A stretch of 64,000 nucleotides of DNA, from contig JACKOW010000003.1 of NCBI GenBank assembly GCA_024234055.1, positions 62,001 through 126,000 of the forward strand. The letters are read 5' to 3'. Positions 9,891 to 17,769 of this stretch are shown piece after piece. Within the stretch, counting starts at the first letter, position 1. Every line of letters begins with the position of its first letter. A program made the position numbers and the translations under genes. The DNA comes from Rhodanobacteraceae bacterium. GTDB taxonomy: Bacteria; Pseudomonadota; Gammaproteobacteria; Xanthomonadales; SZUA-5. The notes beneath the pieces were generated by a model. That model was given only the letters and a program-made list of their open reading frames with translations. It had not been told where the DNA came from and did not search any database.

Positions 9891-10472
9891 TTATTCTTCC
9901 AGAAGACCCCTGAGTCCAAATCGGTTCTCATCGAGCTCTTTCTCCAACAAAGAAACGTCCTGACTGTCGATCACGTGCTCAATAATGAATACCAACTCCA
10001 TATGCAGGCTCTCACGCCAACCTTGCTCTGAAATCCGACAGGCTCGGATAATAGATCGCTCACTCGATCGCGATCGTCCATCTCGCGCGTTTTTAATATT
10101 TTGCTCAATGCTCCGAAGCAGAACACCCTTTAAACGCTCCTTTACGAAACCAACCTGCGAGATTCTCTGGAGGCATTCTTGACGCGCTGAGGCATTGTTC
10201 CCAATTCGAGCTCTCCTAGCCGACAGCGCCAGACCAGCTTCGACAAAAGCCCATCTATCGTGATTTCCACTAAACATGCAGCCCGTGAGGACTCTTAAAC
10301 AAGCATCCGTGCGATGGTGCCCGATAATGTCATAATAAATACAAATAAGACAAAGGTCCCTCAAGCTATTTTTCTTATCACATGAAAAATTCTCGGACAC
10401 CTTCTTCTTGAGCCTCGCAAGTAGTTTGGGCTCTTGGGGCTCTAATGCCAATATTGTTGATAATTCCTTCAC
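9891..10472 (-). CDS. Probable immunity protein for the orphan Rhs tip
   Basis: A 193-residue cytosolic-looking protein, GTG start at 10472 preceded by a strong AAGGAGGAAAT ribosome site, 4 bp after the Rhs tip stop. It is visibly poorer in G+C than its neighbours, as is common for toxin and immunity genes. No signal peptide or membrane segment is seen. No family is recognised. The immunity role is inferred from its position directly behind an Rhs toxin tip and from the parallel arrangement at 18915-19511. Confidence 0.65.
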   Translation of the reverse strand: MKELSTILALEPQEPKLLARLKKKVSENFSCDKKNSLRDLCLICIYYDIIGHHRTDACLRVLTGCMFSGNHDRWAFVEAGLALSARRARIGNNASARQECLQRISQVGFVKERLKGVLLRSIEQNIKNARDGRSRSSERSIIRACRISEQGWRESLHMELVFIIEHVIDSQDVSLLEKELDENRFGLRGLLEE

Positions 10473-10476
10473 GATC

Positions 10477-11361
10477 CTATTTCCTCCTTACAACGCGAGT
10501 GATTAACGTGCCGAGAGGGGTTGATCTGAGCTGATTGCCAATCTGCGCGCCGAAGCTTCTATTCACACGTCGACTGGTTGAGAAGAGATTCCCTCCACAC
10601 TTTTCACATCCTCCGAGTTGTAAATCAATTACGTGATCGGCCTCCTGTCCCGGAGCAGGTGCTTTGCCGGTTGCCGCCGAGTAATGAGATCCGGCACTGC
10701 CGGTTCTAACTGGCGTTGTCTTCCGCAAACGCCCCCCTCTCGCTGCATTCTTCAGGCACTTGATCTTGGCGTTTGCATAGTCTTTTTCTGCCTGACTCCA
10801 GCCTGGACGAACGCGCAAAGCTAGAGTCTTTGGGCCGTCGGGATCAATCGCCCCAATAACCTGAGAATCAACGTACTGATAAAGATCATCGCTACCTTCC
10901 AACCCCAACGGATCCGCTTGCACATACCTCCCACTCCCCGCCTCATAATCTCGGAAGTAGTTGTAGTGCGTCCCCGTTTCCCGATCGTACTGCTGACCGG
11001 GGAACCGCAGGTTGAACGTGAACCTGGGTAGGCCTCCGGTGGGCTGCTCGTTGGCGTCGGTATCCCCGAACGGCGCGCTGTCCCAGCGCCAGATCGTGGT
11101 TCCTGACGTGGACTCTACCAGTGGAGGGGATTTTTGCCAGATGCGGCAATGGGTTAGCGCGGCATTTTCGCTGGGCGCGGTCTTTCCAGGGTTCGCGCGC
11201 GCGGGAAGTGCGGTTTCGGATGGTTGCGCGAGCTCGCCAAGAGGCGCGGTTACGTCGGCGAGATCGACCAAGTTGGCCACACGTTCGATGTGCACATGCG
11301 CGCAGGCCTGGGCACAGGCGAGCAGCAACGCAGCAACGGTAGCGATCCAGCAGGCAAGCAT
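10477..11361 (-). CDS. Orphan Rhs C-terminal tip with putative HNH-like nuclease domain
   Basis: A 294-residue ORF. Residues about 90-150 match the Rhs core of the large gene at 19516-26562 almost exactly (IWRWDSAPFGDTDANEQP, NLRFPGQQYDRETGTHYNYF, YEAGSGRYVQADPLGL); DNA identity is high from about 10915 to 11097 against about 19935-20122. After the core it diverges into a different tip with APGQEADHVIDLQLGG and a Cys pair (GGCEKCGGN), resembling an HNH-like nuclease. The N-terminal 90 residues are not Rhs; they start with a signal-like MLACWIATVAALLLACAQA. The ORF is therefore either a spare tip waiting for recombination or a small exported toxin. Confidence 0.75.
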   Translation of the reverse strand: MLACWIATVAALLLACAQACAHVHIERVANLVDLADVTAPLGELAQPSETALPARANPGKTAPSENAALTHCRIWQKSPPLVESTSGTTIWRWDSAPFGDTDANEQPTGGLPRFTFNLRFPGQQYDRETGTHYNYFRDYEAGSGRYVQADPLGLEGSDDLYQYVDSQVIGAIDPDGPKTLALRVRPGWSQAEKDYANAKIKCLKNAARGGRLRKTTPVRTGSAGSHYSAATGKAPAPGQEADHVIDLQLGGCEKCGGNLFSTSRRVNRSFGAQIGNQLRSTPLGTLITRVVRRK

Positions 11362-12277
11362 CGGCAGCGGCGATCTCCTGCAGAGCGACGCCGGTCTATG
11401 CCCGTCGGACGCCGCGCAGACTGCGCCAGCGCGGCCAAGTGAAGCTTTTCCTTTTAGCGGCTAAAGAGATTGGCCTGTTGCCCTGCCCTTCCGCAGGCGC
11501 CGCACGCTGCGCGCTTGGTGCGCCAAGCCGCGGCGGGCGGTGCCGGCGCGCGGCACGGGGACTGGCCGAAGCCGCGCAACGCATCCGCGCGCAATGACCG
11601 AGCTGGCAGATGGCGAGGCAAGCCATGGATGGCGCGCAGGAAGCGCAGCGCGCAGGGACAGCCAGCAACTGTGCCGCAGGAGCGGCGCGCCTTGGCAAGC
11701 GCATGGATGCGCTGGCGGCCCGTTGCACATAACGCGGGTTGGACGGGCGCGGGATTTCGCGCGGCAGGAGCCGCGCGCCGCGCCATCCAGGCAGGACGCC
11801 TGCGACCAACAACGCGTTATGTCATGGGCCGCCGATAGCCCCGTGAGCCGCCGCCGCTGGCGCGATGCGGAGCGTGGACTACCGCGGCGACACGGGGATG
11901 GGGGCTCCATCCGATGAGCGAAGCGGTAGGCACGCAGGGGCACCGCTGCTGCGTGCCTGCTGGACCGGACTCGTGCACGCGCGCATCGGGTGCACGCAAG
12001 CGCGAGGCAGGAAGCCGAGCGTGTGCGGTCGGAGCGCGATGTTCAACGAAGACGGGCAGGACCGCCCGCAGGCAGCCGGCGCGGCGCTTGCTGCGTAGCG
12101 CAACGGAGCCGCTGAACGCGGCGCAGTGGAGCGCAGCTTCGCAAGCGGCGTGACGGCAGTGAGACCGCGAACAGGACTCCACGATCGCCCCGCAGCCAAG
12201 CCGGAGCGTGCTCTCCTTCAAGCTGGCCGCAGTGCCAGTTCAGCGTCGGCTTCAACGCGCAGCGTTAAGCCGCGCCG
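11362..12277. other. GC-rich gene-free stretch between orphan Rhs tip and toxin-antitoxin pair
   Basis: About 900 bp, very G+C rich, with several overlapping open frames on both strands that have no recognisable protein features and are read as chance. It holds a near-palindrome TTTAGCGGCTAAA near 11451, whose GCGGCTAAAG part also recurs inside the element's primase and ATPase genes, and an integron attC-like site at 11727-11822. Nothing else is supported. Confidence 0.5.
11727..11822. other. Possible integron attC-like recombination site
   Basis: The outer 7-mers ACATAAC (11727-11733) and GTTATGT (11816-11822) are exact inverse complements. Inside, GTTGGAC (11738-11744) and GACCAAC (11804-11810) pair with one mismatch, with 4- and 5-base spacers. 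A GC-rich core with its own hairpins lies between. This is the R"-L"-L'-R' layout of attC sites and carries the AAC/GTT triplets, but the right end does not fully match the usual GTTRRRY. No integron integrase is in the window. Confidence 0.35.
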
Positions 12278-12586
12278 CTACGGCTCGAACCGCTCTGCGA
12301 TGGACTCCAGCAACCGGCGTCCGTGGATCACCGCCACAACAGCGATTTGCTCGCTGCCGATGTCATAGATCACCCGGTAGCTGTAGAGGAACCGCTCTCG
12401 CATCTTGGGTTTCTGCAGTTCCGGAACAACGCGGCCGATCATCGGCTGTTCGCCGATCGAATCGCTCAGCTCGAACATCGCCTCCACCACCCGACGGGCG
12501 TGATGCGGCGAGTCGCGGGCGATGAACTGTGCGATGGCGTCGACATCGTCGAGCGCCTCATGTGTCCAGATCAGCTCTGCAGCCAT
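12278..12586 (-). CDS. RelE/ParE-family toxin
   Basis: A 102-residue protein, ATG 12586. It shows the RelE/ParE pattern: an N-terminal WTHEALDDVDAIAQFIARDSPHHARRVVEAM helix pair, IGEQPMIGRVVPEL, then RERFLYSYRVIYDI and a C-terminal beta strand IAVVAVIHGRR. Family members are ribosome-dependent RNases or gyrase poisons; this sequence does not tell which. The gene overlaps the upstream antitoxin by 16 bp on the same strand. Confidence 0.88.
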   Translation of the reverse strand: MAAELIWTHEALDDVDAIAQFIARDSPHHARRVVEAMFELSDSIGEQPMIGRVVPELQKPKMRERFLYSYRVIYDIGSEQIAVVAVIHGRRLLESIAERFEP

Positions 12587-12771
12587 CGTCCCAGACGCTC
12601 ACGGGCTTGCGCCACGGTGTAGACCCGTCCGGCGGCGACATCGTCCATGCCGCGATTGATCTTTTCCAGCACGTACAGGTGGTACTGGATGTCCTCCAGC
12701 GTCGCATCGTCGGGCAGGTTCTGCAGCAGGTGCTCGACTTCCTGCTTGGCGGTGGCAGTTGCGCTGTTCAT
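12571..12771 (-). CDS. Antitoxin partner of the RelE/ParE toxin
   Basis: A 66-residue acidic protein, start ATG 12771, ending inside the toxin gene. The sequence DATLEDIQYHLYVLEKINRGMDDVAAGRV followed by AQARERLGRWL is typical of the small antitoxins paired with ParE/RelE toxins. Antitoxin-first order and overlap with the toxin support the pairing. A longer start (MGLSSPEPL) nine codons upstream is possible. Confidence 0.82.
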   Translation of the reverse strand: MNSATATAKQEVEHLLQNLPDDATLEDIQYHLYVLEKINRGMDDVAAGRVYTVAQARERLGRWLQS

Positions 12772-12799
12772 CAGTGGCTCCGGTGATGACAGACCCATT

Positions 12800-13807
12800 C
12801 TACGACTCCTCGTCCTTATCCCGCTTGATGTTCCCGCCCTTGCAGCTTTTCTCCAACAACCCAGAGCCCACAACCGACAACCCGAGTTTCGCCCCCGGAT
12901 GTGTCGCCGCATGTACCGCCTTCAGCGCCTCGATCGACACATGCGTGTACACCTGCGTGGTGCGCAAGCTGGCGTGGCCCAACATCGCCTGGATGAACCG
13001 GATATCCGCGCCGTTCTCCAGCATCGCCGTGGCCGCCGCGTGCCGGAACAGATGACAGGCGCCCGGCTTGCCAACGCCTGAGCGTTTGACGTAGCCGCGC
13101 ACCAGCGCGCTCAGGCGCTCCACACCGATCGCCGTGCCCTCCTGGCTCAGGAACAACGCCGTTTCCTGTGGGTTCGCCAGCCAACCGTCACGCACCTCGT
13201 CGAGGTATCGACGCAGCCACGCCAGTGCACGCTCGCCGGTCGGCACCACGCGGTCCTTTCTGCCCTTGCCCTGGCGCACGAACAGCGTGCCACGACCGTG
13301 ATCGACATCGAACACGCTGAGCTGCGTCAGCTCACGCCGGCGGATGCCAGTGGCGTAAAACACTTCCAGCAGCGCCCGGTCGCGCAGGCCCATGTCGGTC
13401 TCGATGTCCGGCTGCGCCAGGATGATCTCCACTTCGGCCGCGCTCAGCACCTGCGGCAGCCGTTGCCGCGGCACTCGCGGCAGTTCCAGGTCAGCCGCCG
13501 GGTTGCCCGCCAGTTCGCCGCTTTTGACCAACCAGCGGAACCAGTCCTTGATCCGCGCCAGTGCTCGCGCCTGGGTGGCCGCCGACAGCGGCTGACCATT
13601 GGGTTTGCGGGCGTAGTACAGATGCCGCTGGTAGCGCTCCAGCACCGGCCGACCGATCTCCGATGCCTGCTCGATGCCGCGCTCGCGGCACCAGTCGACC
13701 AGCCGCTCCAGATCATTGCGCACCGCACGCTCGGCCTGGGTGTCGAAGCCCAGCATCCGCCGATGCGCCAGATAGCGCGCCAGCGCGGCGCCGAGCCGGT
13801 CTGTCAC
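12800..13807 (-). CDS. Tyrosine recombinase/integrase of the mobile element
   Basis: A 335-residue XerC/XerD-like site-specific recombinase with GTG start at 13807, two bases past the ATPase stop. The N-terminal SAM-like domain runs to about residue 110. The catalytic domain has the first Arg in YATGIRRRELTQL, H-x-x-R as CHLFRHAAATAML, the GH in MLGHASLRTTQ and the nucleophile Tyr in VYTHVS. It presumably integrates and excises the element. After the catalytic Tyr region, the C-terminus runs on through LGLSVVGSG, which is a 28-bp heptamer array read in frame (12855-12882), followed by a lysine-rich end. Confidence 0.92.
   Translation of the reverse strand: MTDRLGAALARYLAHRRMLGFDTQAERAVRNDLERLVDWCRERGIEQASEIGRPVLERYQRHLYYARKPNGQPLSAATQARALARIKDWFRWLVKSGELAGNPAADLELPRVPRQRLPQVLSAAEVEIILAQPDIETDMGLRDRALLEVFYATGIRRRELTQLSVFDVDHGRGTLFVRQGKGRKDRVVPTGERALAWLRRYLDEVRDGWLANPQETALFLSQEGTAIGVERLSALVRGYVKRSGVGKPGACHLFRHAAATAMLENGADIRFIQAMLGHASLRTTQVYTHVSIEALKAVHAATHPGAKLGLSVVGSGLLEKSCKGGNIKRDKDEES
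12855..12882. repeat. Orphan four-unit heptamer array in the integrase gene
   Basis: Units AACAACC, CAGAGCC, CACAACC, GACAACC, exactly 28 bp. They belong to the same sequence family as the arms of the S23 cassette at 15632-16064. Read on the minus strand they encode a LSVVGSG-like linker near the C-terminus of the recombinase. Confidence 0.88.
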
Positions 13808-13809
13808 CG

Positions 13810-15621
13810 TCAGTTCCGCGCGGCAGCTACGACGGCGCCATTACGACGCGACGGCGGTGGCAGCGGCGCTTCTAGAACTACGCTTTCCGGCTTCGCGGCG
13901 GCTAAAGAGAGATGATCCGCGGCCAGATGCGCTGGAACGGCCATTTCGTCAACCCGACCGACACCCGACCAAGCCCCGACCGAGGGCCGACCAGACCCCG
14001 CCCGTTCTTCGTTTCGCCCCGACCGATCACCACTCACCCCCGACCGATCCGTCGACGTAGCCACAAGCCGCTCCGCCTCCTGCAGTCCGACCAGTTGCGG
14101 CGAGGCGTCGCCGATGCGGCAATCGAACAGCAGTTCGTAGTCGTGCCGCGTGCCGCGCCGGTGTGCGATCAGGTACTCGTGATCCTCCAGCCGCGACAGA
14201 TGCACCTTGAGTTGCGTATCGCCCCAGGCGATCGCCTCGCGCACCTCACGCCGCGTGAACCGGATCGCCGCACGGTCCACCCGCTGCTCGCGCGCGCGGC
14301 CTTCGGCCAGTTCTACCAGATGCTGCAACAGCCGCCGCGTCTGCGGCGGCAACTCATCCAGCGAACGCCCGAGCACCTCATGCGCCAGCCGGTTCGCCAG
14401 CGCAATATCCGCCAGCGTGACCTCGATGTATTCGACACGCTTGCCCTGCGCCTCGGCAGTCCCCACCGGCCTCTGGTACTGGTGCAGCAACGCGATCGCA
14501 TCGATCAGCGCCAGGTACTTCGCGTGATCCCGCCGCAGCCGCACCCGATCACTCGCGAACGACAACGGCTCTGCATACGGGTTCACCACGGCGAGCGGCC
14601 GCAGCAGCGCCTGCGCGGCCCGGTGCGTCGCCAGCACCTCGCTCGCCCGCGTGCGCGCAAGCAGGCCATCGAGCGTCCTCGATGCCCGCTGCCGCTGCTG
14701 GATCGCCGCCGTCTGCGCCCGGCTCTCGTCGATGGTCAGCACCAGACAGCGGTTCAATAGCTCCTCATCGATATCGATCGCGGTCGTCGTCAGGAACAAC
14801 ATCACCGGGCCCTCGACCCGATATTCCTGCGTCACCAACTGGCCCGTGATCGGATCTTTGCCGGTGCTGGCAATGGTCAGCTCGCCCTGACTCTGCAGCA
14901 GCTTCAACGCATACGCCGCCTGCCGCACGCCCTCTTCTTCCGCGATCGCCAACACCTTGTGCTTCATGCTGGTCTCGCCGAGGTAAAACAAGCTCTGCCC
15001 GGTCATCGCCGAGTACTGCACGCGCTCGGCTTCCGGCATCAACGCCAGCACCGCGTCCATCAGCGTCGACTTGCCGGCGGCCGAGGTCGACTGGATCAGG
15101 ATCGCCAGCGGCTTGTCGAGCTTGCGCGATACGCATGCCAGATACGCCACCAACGCATTGCTGGCTTCACCGACCACGCCCGTTGCCTCGACGTCGGCGA
15201 CGATCCGCTCGATCAGCCGAGGGTCTTTCAGCAGCACCAGCGCGCCTTCCCGTTGCTCTTCGCTCAACGCCGGCGCCGCATCCTCGGGCGCCTTCGGTTG
15301 CAGCTTCGCGCGGATCAGCGCGTCCTGGCGCTGTTCGACCACGCGCAGCAACTTGCCCAGATCGCTGCGCAGCACCTCATCGCTCAACCCAAGCTCGATG
15401 CTCGCCTGCTTGAGCCAGCCGCCGCGCTGTTTCGCGTGGTACAGCTCGACCGTATCGACATGGAAGAACTCGCCCCGCGCAACTTTGAGCCACACTCGAA
15501 GCTGTTCGTAGCTCGTGTTCTTCTCGATCCCGCGCACCGTGTACACGCGATCACCCAACACCAGGCGCAACTCGCCGTTTTCGGAGATCTCGACCGGGAT
15601 TTCTGGCACGCTCGGCGGCAC
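13810..15621 (-). CDS. P-loop ATPase half of the element's replication protein
   Basis: A 603-residue reading frame with a GTG at 15621. The sequence upstream still reads PAYR in frame, which suggests this was once the continuation of the primase. Around residue 175 a Walker A motif (QSTSAAGKSTLMDAVLALM) is followed by VLAIAEEEGVRQAAYALKLLQSQGELTI and VMLFLTTTAIDIDEELLNRCLVL, with Walker B-like and sensor features of an AAA+/helicase-type NTPase. The C-terminal third is DNA-binding-like (VDRAAIRFTRREVREAI). Related element proteins, as I recall them, are single chains of CHC2 finger, Toprim and this ATPase. Here the S23 cassette separates the two halves. Confidence 0.8.
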   Translation of the reverse strand: MPPSVPEIPVEISENGELRLVLGDRVYTVRGIEKNTSYEQLRVWLKVARGEFFHVDTVELYHAKQRGGWLKQASIELGLSDEVLRSDLGKLLRVVEQRQDALIRAKLQPKAPEDAAPALSEEQREGALVLLKDPRLIERIVADVEATGVVGEASNALVAYLACVSRKLDKPLAILIQSTSAAGKSTLMDAVLALMPEAERVQYSAMTGQSLFYLGETSMKHKVLAIAEEEGVRQAAYALKLLQSQGELTIASTGKDPITGQLVTQEYRVEGPVMLFLTTTAIDIDEELLNRCLVLTIDESRAQTAAIQQRQRASRTLDGLLARTRASEVLATHRAAQALLRPLAVVNPYAEPLSFASDRVRLRRDHAKYLALIDAIALLHQYQRPVGTAEAQGKRVEYIEVTLADIALANRLAHEVLGRSLDELPPQTRRLLQHLVELAEGRAREQRVDRAAIRFTRREVREAIAWGDTQLKVHLSRLEDHEYLIAHRRGTRHDYELLFDCRIGDASPQLVGLQEAERLVATSTDRSGVSGDRSGRNEERAGSGRPSVGAWSGVGRVDEMAVPAHLAADHLSLAAAKPESVVLEAPLPPPSRRNGAVVAAARN

Positions 15622-15631
15622 CCGATACGCC

Positions 15632-15659
15632 GGTTCTGGGTTGTGGGTTCTCGGTTGTG
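15632..15659. repeat. 7-bp repeat array, left arm of S23 cassette (copy 2)
   Basis: Four units GGTTCTG, GGTTGTG, GGTTCTC, GGTTGTG, exactly 28 bp. They are inverse to the degenerate array at 16037-16064 on the other side of the S23 gene. Confidence 0.9.
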
Positions 15660-15665
15660 GGTCGG

Positions 15666-16025
15666 CTAGCTCAGGCTGCTCATCAAGCCCACCAGTGGGC
15701 GCCGAATGTCGCTCAGCAGGCTCTCGACCTGCTCGAGTTGCGCCAAGCTCAGATAACCCAGTCGCTGCGCCACAATCAGCAGCGTGTGAACCTCCGCCAG
15801 GCTGCCCTTCGCAATGCTCAGATGTTGAAGGAACTCCTTGCGATGCGCGCGCGCCTGCCCCTCCGCGATGTTCGCCGGAACACTCACCGCCGCTCGCCGC
15901 AGCTGGTCCGCCAACTCATAGGTCTCCGCCTTCGGGAAGGTCGACAACAGCCGATAAATCTCCGGCACCATCGCAATCGCGCGCTGCCAGACCACCAGAT
16001 CCTGATAACTCTGCTTCTCGTCCAT
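15666..16025 (-). CDS. S23-type four-helix-bundle protein inserted in the primase gene (copy 2)
   Basis: A 119-residue protein with ATG at 16025, identical to the copy at 6671-7030. Family pattern: YQDLVVWQRAIAM, then ADQLRRAAVSVPANIAEGQA and EFLQHLSIAKGSLAEVHTLL. It lies on the same strand as the gene it interrupts and between inverted heptamer arms. It is in a different frame from the primase, so the host gene is split here. The function of the protein is unknown. Confidence 0.85.
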   Translation of the reverse strand: MDEKQSYQDLVVWQRAIAMVPEIYRLLSTFPKAETYELADQLRRAAVSVPANIAEGQARAHRKEFLQHLSIAKGSLAEVHTLLIVAQRLGYLSLAQLEQVESLLSDIRRPLVGLMSSLS

Positions 16026-17253
16026 CGCCTTTCTCCCGCAACCCAGAACCCACAACCGACAACCCACGGCCCATCCACTCCGCCTGCCGGATCACCACGC
16101 CCAGCGACTTGATCGCCGGCTTCACCGCCAGCGCATACGCGTTCGCGTCCATGCCCTTGGGGAACCGACAGCGATAGCACTCGAACCCGTCCACCAGCAG
16201 CTTGCCGGCGAGCTTATCGGCTGCGCCGTTGCCGGCCTCATCCGCGTCATAGGCGATCAGCACCCGCTTGATTCCATGCCGATGCAGTGCGGCCAGGATC
16301 TCCGCCGTAAACCCCTCAATGCCGAAGCTCGATGTGACGTTCCGATAGCCCGCACACCAGAACGTCAATGCATCGATCAGCGCCTCGCACAAGATGACTT
16401 CCTCATGCCCGACCAGGCCGGATTCGTTGAACACGCCACGATGCGGACCCGGCAGATACAAGTGCAGCGGCGTTCCCGCCCGCAACTTCGATGTCGGCAG
16501 GATCTTCCGACCGTATACCTCGACCACTACAGGCTCTCCTGAGCCGGTACGCTCACTCCCTTCTCCCACAACCGACAACCCAGAACCCATAACCCGCGCC
16601 GCAGGCGCGAACACCGGTACCACCAGCGAACCGTTGAAGTGCTCATGCCCCGATTCGCGCAACACCCCGATCCGCTGCAGCGCCCCACGGATCTCCGCAC
16701 CCGCCTTCAACTGCTTGATCGGCAGCTGGTAACCCAGCGTCCGGTTCGCGTAGCCCAGCCGGAACGCATCCACCAGTCCCGGGTGATCCAACCCGCGCGA
16801 CTGCAAGTAAGCCTGCGCCTCCGGCGACTGCTTCAGCGTCGCGTGGTAATAGTCGATCACCCGTTCCAGTAGCGCCGCATCGTCGCCTGCCATCAGCGCC
16901 GGCTCGGCCAGCGCAGTCTCAGCGGCTAAAGAAGGAAGGGATTCACCCGCGACACTCGCCGGCGCCTCCCCGATCTCCTGCCGCAACAGCTCCACCGCCC
17001 GCCGGAACGACACGCCCTCGAACTTCATCACCCAGTCGATCACCGACCCACCCACCTGACACGCACCCAGGCAGTGCCACAGGTTCGTTTTCGGACTCAC
17101 CACCAGACTCGGCGTCTTGTCCTCATGGAACGGACAGCGCCCCACCCGATCCTTGCCGTGCGGCTTCAGCTCGATCCCCGCCGACTCGATGAGCCGCTCC
17201 ACCGACACCCGCCGCTTCAGCCGCTCGATTTCGTGATCCGGGATGCGTGCCAT
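15916..17253 (-). CDS. Primase half of the element's replication protein (CHC2 zinc finger plus Toprim), truncated by S23 insertion
   Basis: Start ATG 17253 (MARIPDHEIERLKRRVSVER). A CHC2 zinc finger (residues about 38-65: GRCPFHEDKTPSL, LWHCLGACQVGGSVIDWV) is followed by a linker region and a Toprim domain near residues 280-360 (EVILCEALIDALTFW, RVLIAYDADEAGNGA). Native sequence ends around RQAEWMGRG; from there the frame reads through the heptamer arm (LSVVGSGLREKG) and then through the S23 gene in the wrong frame, to a stop at 15916. Another in-frame heptamer array adds MGSGLSVVGEG near residue 230. It is divergent from the regulator. It likely primes replication of the element. Confidence 0.85.
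   Translation of the reverse strand: MARIPDHEIERLKRRVSVERLIESAGIELKPHGKDRVGRCPFHEDKTPSLVVSPKTNLWHCLGACQVGGSVIDWVMKFEGVSFRRAVELLRQEIGEAPASVAGESLPSLAAETALAEPALMAGDDAALLERVIDYYHATLKQSPEAQAYLQSRGLDHPGLVDAFRLGYANRTLGYQLPIKQLKAGAEIRGALQRIGVLRESGHEHFNGSLVVPVFAPAARVMGSGLSVVGEGSERTGSGEPVVVEVYGRKILPTSKLRAGTPLHLYLPGPHRGVFNESGLVGHEEVILCEALIDALTFWCAGYRNVTSSFGIEGFTAEILAALHRHGIKRVLIAYDADEAGNGAADKLAGKLLVDGFECYRCRFPKGMDANAYALAVKPAIKSLGVVIRQAEWMGRGLSVVGSGLREKGDGREAELSGSGGLAARDCDGAGDLSAVVDLPEGGDL
16037..16064. repeat. 7-bp repeat array, right arm of S23 cassette (copy 2)
   Basis: Units CGCAACC, CAGAACC, CACAACC, GACAACC, exactly 28 bp, inverse to 15632-15659. The primase frame reads it as LSVVGSGLR. Confidence 0.9.
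16567..16594. repeat. Orphan four-unit heptamer array inside primase (copy 2)
   Basis: Units CACAACC, GACAACC, CAGAACC, CATAACC. It keeps the primase frame open and adds a Gly/Ser/Val-rich linker between the zinc-finger and Toprim regions. Confidence 0.9.
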
Positions 17254-17270
17254 GGCGATTCCTCCAAAAC

Positions 17271-17323
17271 CCTGTCAAGTGTAATATTGACTCTTTATAG
17301 GATCATTTTATATCCTTGACAGG
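17271..17323. promoter_or_regulatory. Divergent promoter/operator between primase and XRE regulator
   Basis: An AT-rich island between divergent genes. A 9-bp inverted repeat CCTGTCAAG (17271-17279) / CTTGACAGG (17315-17323) encloses a second one, AGGAT (17299-17303) / ATCCT (17312-17316). For the regulator direction TTGACT (17287) and TATATC (17309) with a 16-base spacer make a plausible -35/-10 pair lying within the palindromes. The XRE protein next door is the likely repressor. The site is conserved unchanged in copy 1. Confidence 0.6.
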
Positions 17324-17349
17324 AGCAATCGTCAAACCCTTTCAGGACC

Positions 17350-17769
17350 ATGGCCAGATACTGCGGAGGTCTCGTGCTACAACCCTTCGCCCTCATGCAA
17401 GACACCGAACTTCGAAAGTCCTTCGGCGCCAGACTCAAGGCGCTGCGCAAGGCCAAGCATTGGTCGCAAAAAGAGATGGCCAGCAAGGTCGACATCCGCT
17501 TCCAGCAACTCAACAAGTACGAGGGCGGACTCAATGTCCCGCCCGCCGAGATGCTGGTCAAACTCGCAGACGTCCTCGCGACCAGCGTCGATTACCTGCT
17601 CACCGGCACCGCCAGCGAAGAATCACCCCTCACCAGCACTCGGCTCTACAAACGCTTCCAACATGTCGAAGCACTGAGTACCGATGATCAGGAAACGGTC
17701 ATCAAGGTCATCGACGCCATGCTCGCCAAGCACCGCGTGGAGTCCGCCCTCGTGCCTGTCGATCAGTGA
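17350..17769 (+). CDS. XRE-family transcriptional regulator of the element
   Basis: A 139-residue protein. A Cro/C1-type helix-turn-helix lies at about residues 22-80: FGARLKALRKAKHWSQKEMA, then FQQLNKYEGGLNVPPAEMLVKLADVLATSVDYLLTG. A short acidic C-terminal helix region (STDDQETVIKVIDAMLAKH) follows. ATG 17350 has an AGGA just upstream; the core family match starts at Met 17395 (MQDTELRKSFG), so the start is uncertain. It is divergent from the primase and its stop overlaps the start of the nuclease-like gene, so it probably controls both. Confidence 0.85.
   Translation: MARYCGGLVLQPFALMQDTELRKSFGARLKALRKAKHWSQKEMASKVDIRFQQLNKYEGGLNVPPAEMLVKLADVLATSVDYLLTGTASEESPLTSTRLYKRFQHVEALSTDDQETVIKVIDAMLAKHRVESALVPVDQ

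Noticed and set aside
12039..12269. A second attC-like pair (GTTCAAC ... GTTAAGC)
   Set aside because: The spacing of about 230 bp is too long and the inner boxes do not pair.
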